The position numbers and the translations under genes were made by a program. Of a DNA stretch of 64,000 nucleotides, positions 60,094 to 64,000 are shown piece after piece; the first letter of the stretch is position 1, and the number at the start of each line of letters is the position of its first letter. The notes beneath the pieces are model-generated. The model had not been told where the DNA came from, made no database searches, and saw only the letters and a program-made list of their open reading frames with translations. This DNA is from Panagrolaimus kolymaensis (lineage: Eukaryota; Nematoda; Chromadorea; Rhabditida; Panagrolaimidae). The DNA is taken from contig JAJQJQ010000003.1 in NCBI GenBank assembly GCA_028622995.1, positions 4,588,001 to 4,652,000 on the forward strand. The letters run 5' to 3'.

Positions 60094-60812
60094 TACTTTT
60101 ATTTTTTTTTCCTCCGGAAGCAAAGGTTTTAAATCTTTTCTTTTCTTAAAAATTTACAACTTTACAATGTTGTTTTTAAGACGTAGTTTTTATTTAAGTT
60201 GTATTAGATTAATTTCCAACTTGGTATTTTCATAAAAATAACTTGACATTTTCTTCGAAAAGCTTTTGCTACACTATGCCTTTCTTGTAAAATAATAGCT
60301 TTCAACAATTTTGTTGTCATGGAAACATTTTTCAGGGGTTGTGTGTTTTTTCTGCTTAAAATAAACTTTAGAAAACAAACATTGTTTTATTAATTAATTT
60401 TCAAGGTACAATCAAAAGAATATAAGAAAATAAGCATTAAAATTCCAATAAAAAACAACAACAAAAGGATTGACATTTTGAAAAAAACTGGCTTTCGAAT
60501 TTTAGTCATTTGTTATTTTGCAATCAAAAAGCTTTAAAATATTAAATTATGCGAACTTTGATGATCAATGTTTTGACAAAAAAAGAAAGTATTTGATTTT
60601 AAAGTTATAATCGCTTGTTTTTCTATTAATTATCGAGGGTTAAAACATTAATTTATGCAAAGTTTTAACAATTTTTTCTAAAAAACAATGGATTTAAAAT
60701 ATTTTTTGATCAAAACAATGGTGCTCAATCACCGAAATGCCCAGTATAAAAGCGGCATCAAAATTCTCAAACCATATCAGTTTTTGATTCAATCATCCAT
60801 TTGAGTTTAAAA
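60094..60812. other. Divergent promoter region, WDR54 (-) and DUF148 gene (+)
   Basis: About 720 bp between divergent starts. AT-rich. The right end carries a TATA box for the DUF148 gene. No other element seen. Confidence 0.6.
60745..60750 (+). promoter_or_regulatory. TATA box of the secreted DUF148 gene
   Basis: TATAAA within CCAGTATAAAAGCGGC, about 63 bp before the ATG at 60813. A canonical TATA box with a GC-rich flank and a short leader suggests a strongly, perhaps tissue-specifically, expressed gene. Leader length fits transcription starting near 60775. Confidence 0.6.
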
Positions 60813-61872
60813 ATGTTTAATAAAGCTTCTCTTGTTATTGTGCTTCTTACTGTGAGTGCATTCTCCGCAGCACCAACAGATAATTTACTTGGAGGCCTTC
60901 TTGGCGGTGGCGGCAGTGGTGGAGTAACTGTTCCTTCATTGCCTTCTGATACATCTGGTTCAGCCGGGCTTGGTGGTGGATTAGATGGTTTATTAGGTGG
61001 TCCAGATGGAATTTTATCTATCCTAAAAGTTTTGCCCCTCAACGCTGGATTAGATGGTCTCGTTGGAGATGTTGTTCGTGTGGTTCGGGTCCTTCTCGAT
61101 AAAGTCATTAACATCCTCGAACAATTACTTCCTGGCCTTTCACAAATTCAATTGGATGAACTTTCAAAATTGCTTGCAAATGAAAACTTAACTCATTCAG
61201 AAATTTTACAAGAAATTGATGGATGGGTTTCTGGACAAAAAGATGTCAATCTCACAAATTTATACAATTCCATCAAAGAAGATGTTCAAGGTAAAGTTGG
61301 AAACACACTTGACTCTGTTCAAAAAATCGCCAACAATCTTTCACCTGAACTTGGAAAATTTGTTCAACAACTTGCTGTAAGTCGCTGAAGCAAAAGATAT
61401 TTCAAAATATTAAATTCTTTAATTTCAGGATATCATCAATAATGATGCTTTGACTTTACTTGATCAAGATAAAGCTATTGGAAATTTAGTATCCAATCTT
61501 CTTACAAATATTCAAAAACTTCTTGATCAACTTTTAAAAGATCTTGGAAGCCTCCTTAATCTTAATAACTTGAACCTTAAAGGTCTCCTCCAAATTGATA
61601 GCATCCTCAATGGTTTACTCGGAAATGGTTTAACCGGTATTATTGAAACTGTTAAGAAACTTTTGAATATTCTTACCGGCGGCCTTCTTGGAACTGATTT
61701 GTTGGATGGTCTTTTAAGTCCCGAAGGACTTCTTTCAAGCATTTTGGGTGATGATGGCCTTCTTGGAGGACTTCTTGGTGGAAATGGCGGCGGTCTTTTG
61801 GGTGGTCTCCTTGGTGGTGGAAATGGAGGAAATGGTGGTGGACTTTTGAGCGGACTTTTGGGTGGAAAGTAA
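60813..61872 (+). CDS. Secreted Gly/Leu-repeat protein with DUF148 (SXP/RAL-2-like) domain
   Basis: Two exons, 60813-61376 and 61429-61872, split by a 52-bp intron (335 aa). A signal peptide (MFNKASLVIVLLTVSAFSAA) is followed by GGLLGG-type repeats. The central region (about 105-215) has LSKLLANENLTHSEILQEID, GWVSGQ, LSPELGKFVQQLADI and NNDALTLLDQDKAI, resembling the DUF148 fold of nematode SXP/RAL-2 proteins. A Leu/Asn-rich amphipathic part follows, then a C terminus of GLLGGLLGGGNGG repeats. SXP/RAL-2 proteins are abundant secreted nematode proteins of uncertain function. The flanking Gly-Leu repeats at both ends are not usual for the family and suggest an assembling or matrix/cuticle-associated protein (inference). 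Confidence 0.75.
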
Positions 61873-62085
61873 ATTAATACTATTTCTTAATAATGTGTAT
61901 AATTTAACAATATTTTTTATGTAAATATTAATGTCTAAATAATAAATCAGCAAACTAAAATTTTATTTTTTAATTCATACATTAAAAGTAAGATTAAGTG
62001 TTAATAGCATCAAAAAAATAGAAAGCAAATAATAAAAAATAGAAAATAGCAAAGCAAGGCTATATTAAAAAATGACAAAACATTT
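61873..62085. other. Convergent 3' spacer with poly(A) signals
   Basis: About 210 bp between the stop codons of the DUF148 gene (+) and the CCHC-array gene (-). It contains AATAAATCA near 61939 on the plus strand. No gene seen. Confidence 0.6.
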
Positions 62086-63999
62086 TTATTTTTTAGGTTC
62101 AGGTTTACAAATGTGTTGAATAGGTCCCAACTCAATATAATCTTCACCATTTTCAACCTTGTTTAATTTTGCGGATGCATGTTTTCCCATTTGACCACAT
62201 TTATTACATAAATAAGCGTCTTTTTCTCGATTATACCCATAAGTATACCATAAGTTTTTGCTATTCTCATCCTTAATAACCAAAAAATCAACATCACCTC
62301 GGTGAGATTTCTTAAAATAAAAGTTTGGAAGGTTAACAATTTTAAATGTGGGATTTAGAGGTGTATACTTTTCCATTTTACAAATATGTTTGGTACCATT
62401 TAAAATTACATATTCTTCTTCATTTTCAGGTTGAATCAATGTTGCACTAACATAAGCTCTTTCATTTGAACTTTTTGTTTTATTTGAGCATTTTGAGCAT
62501 CGAAAACAATTGTTTTTAGTTATTCGCAGATAAGAGTAACATAAACTTCGATCTAGAGGGTCAAAAACGGATAAACGTTTTGTTTCTTTATTCCGAAAAT
62601 TAGTTCTTCCAGATTCTACAATAAAATTTGGCTTTCGAACTATTGTAATGGTTTCTTCCGGTATAAACTTTTTTGATTCACATTGATGTTCAATTTGACC
62701 GAGTTCAATATATTCTTGATCCGCATTTTTAATAAATTTTGCATATACGCCAATTTTAAATTGAGATTGACAAGACCAACATCTCCAAGAGTTTGGCTTT
62801 TTAGAATTTTTAATATAGTCATAACAGAGCGTTTTTTCTTCGTTAGTGAAAATAACCAGCTTATCTACTAATTTTCCATGATATTTTTGCTTTTGGAAAA
62901 TGTAATCAGGCGAATGGATGGTTTTGAGCATTTTACATCTCTTTACGGAATATGGAAGAGGCTGGCAAATATGAGGTCGATCATAAACACTAATATATTC
63001 TTTCCCATCGGCATCAAAACAAATATAAGCCCTAATTGGATTGCTGTTATTAGTACAGCGATAACAAATATAGTTATTGGTCCTTGCGCAATAAAATAAC
63101 TGATAGCAAAGATCACGATTTTCTGGAACAATTATTAATAACAAAGTTCTTTTAACAAAATAAACCATTTGTTCTACAATTTCGTAATCTGGTTTATAAA
63201 TTTTTATGGAATTTGCTGGCTGTCTTGCGAAGTATTCTCTAACTTTATTTTCGGGATCCGCAAATTTACGTTTTTCGCAAACATGTTTGGTTTTGTTGAG
63301 TTGAAGATAATCTCCTCCATCTTCATTTTGCAGAATTTTTGCAGTAGGAAGAGGTGCTCTTAAAATTGAACAGCCGCAACAAAAAAATTTGTTTTTTGTA
63401 TAATAATAATCATATCCCACTTTTTCTTCAAGAGAAGTAAAAATAAACAGTTTCTTTTTGATTCCATCTTTTTGTTGGTATGAAGTAACTTGAAAATTTG
63501 GAGCTTTAACAATTCGTTTGGATTCATCAAAAATATAATTATCAGGATCGAACTTTATCATTTTGCAAATATGTTCACCTTTGTTTAGCTTTAAATAAAT
63601 TTCTTCGTTGTCATTGTTTTTGCAGACTTTAGCTCGAACATGACGACTTTTTTGGCATCTCTTACATTGGTAATAGTTTTCACGAGATCCTTTTTTAGCC
63701 ATACAAAAGTATTCATAACAAAGAGTTTCATCAGAAGTAGAAAAAATAACCAATTTACATTTTTGTATACCGAATTCTTCAAATTTGAACATTTGAAAAT
63801 TGGGTTTGAAAACAATTTGTTTTGTCGAATCGAAGCTATATTTCTCAGGGTCATATTTGATTAAACTGCAAAGATGACGAGTTTTAAATAATTTAACGTA
63901 ATCTTCTTCCTTCTCATTTTTGTATACAATAGCTGAGATGAAGTGTCTTTTATTTTGACATTTTGCACATCTCCAGCAAATATAACGTTTATGACTCTC
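62086..63999 (-). CDS. Tandem CCHC-type zinc-finger-like module protein (5' end outside window)
   Basis: One uninterrupted frame of 638 codons from the right edge to TAA at 62086; it is open at the edge, so the start lies outside. The first in-frame ATG in the window (63792) falls inside a repeat and is unlikely to be the true start. Six full modules and one partial one follow the plan: L(V/I)xF, about ten residues, LCYxY, then (W/Y)xCxxC, 28-34 residues, HxC. Numbering from 63792, the C-C/H-C sets are 43-46/74-76, 138-141/170-172, 243-246/274-276, 338-341/369-371, 432-435/469-471 and 529-532/560-562. Even spacing and full retention of ligands suggest zinc binding. The plan is reminiscent of FLYWCH-type fingers, but I do not recognise the family. 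DNA/RNA binding is inferred. Confidence 0.78.
   Translation of the reverse strand, partial: ESHKRYICWRCAKCQNKRHFISAIVYKNEKEEDYVKLFKTRHLCSLIKYDPEKYSFDSTKQIVFKPNFQMFKFEEFGIQKCKLVIFSTSDETLCYEYFCMAKKGSRENYYQCKRCQKSRHVRAKVCKNNDNEEIYLKLNKGEHICKMIKFDPDNYIFDESKRIVKAPNFQVTSYQQKDGIKKKLFIFTSLEEKVGYDYYYTKNKFFCCGCSILRAPLPTAKILQNEDGGDYLQLNKTKHVCEKRKFADPENKVREYFARQPANSIKIYKPDYEIVEQMVYFVKRTLLLIIVPENRDLCYQLFYCARTNNYICYRCTNNSNPIRAYICFDADGKEYISVYDRPHICQPLPYSVKRCKMLKTIHSPDYIFQKQKYHGKLVDKLVIFTNEEKTLCYDYIKNSKKPNSWRCWSCQSQFKIGVYAKFIKNADQEYIELGQIEHQCESKKFIPEETITIVRKPNFIVESGRTNFRNKETKRLSVFDPLDRSLCYSYLRITKNNCFRCSKCSNKTKSSNERAYVSATLIQPENEEEYVILNGTKHICKMEKYTPLNPTFKIVNLPNFYFKKSHRGDVDFLVIKDENSKNLWYTYGYNREKDAYLCNKCGQMGKHASAKLNKVENGEDYIELGPIQHICKPEPKK
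62086..63999 (-). repeat. Diverged tandem protein repeats of about 95 codons (six full, one partial)
   Basis: Module period is about 90-105 codons. Centres (C-x2-C) lie near 63660, 63375, 63060, 62775, 62493 and 62202, with a partial copy near 63950. Copies are strongly diverged at DNA level, so the array is old rather than a recent amplification. Linker motif (V/A)xPNF recurs at the start of several copies. Confidence 0.7.
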
Positions 64000-64000
64000 G

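Overview
The window looks like nuclear DNA of a nematode. It is AT-rich, and its genes are split by mostly short introns (about 45-60 bp, with TTTTCAG-type acceptors) plus a few kilobase-scale ones. The gene set includes nematode-type families: a TWK/K2P potassium channel, a SYG-2/nephrin adhesion protein, an expanded carbohydrate sulfotransferase family and a DUF148 (SXP/RAL-2-like) secreted protein. I cannot fix the species. No bacterial or viral segment and no recognisable transposase was found. Exon models were built by hand: every junction listed keeps the reading frame and uses GT-AG sites, except one GC-AG intron in the nephrin-like gene.

Layout. 68-438 (+): last exon of an unrecognised gene. 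1095-3804 (+): PLEKHM2/SKIP-like lysosome adaptor. 4212-17026 (-): a two-pore potassium channel whose seven shared exons (4212-6872) are preceded by at least eight separate Met-initiated first exons spread over 10 kb, all ending in the same splice phase. 17516-19194 (-): PRPP synthetase-associated protein. 21742-26539 (+): unrecognised Pro/Thr/Ser/Glu-rich, repeat-containing protein with alternative C termini. 27599-29027 (+): Golgi-type sulfotransferase. 35250-43401 (+): SYG-2/nephrin-like protein. 48164-50563 (+): RIIa domain plus three IQ motifs. 51653-52377 (-): small Cys-rich membrane protein. 54518-56370 (-): protein with a CCHC-type module and an OTU-like C terminus. 57310-58206 (-): single-exon DXO/Rai1-like protein. 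58819-60093 (-): WDR54. 60813-61872 (+): secreted Gly/Leu-repeat DUF148 protein. 62086 to the right edge (-): intronless array of CCHC modules related to the module at 54-56 kb.

The genes do not form one pathway and no operon is evident. Several are neuronal or membrane genes with large regulatory spaces (K2P channel, SYG-2-like). Others are conserved housekeeping or trafficking genes (PLEKHM2, PRPSAP, WDR54). The right 10 kb is a patch of lineage-variable genes: CCHC modules, a degenerate OTU-like domain and an intronless DXO-like gene.

The strongest candidate for something undescribed is the bank of eight phase-matched alternative first exons on the K2P channel. Next come the CCHC module family, with its link to a pseudo-OTU domain, and the possible overlapping reading frames at the 3' end of the Pro-rich gene. 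Large stretches (29.0-35.2, 43.4-48.2, 52.4-54.5 kb) hold no supported gene, but they carry strand-biased T tracts like those in introns, which suggests long leaders or unseen 5' exons.
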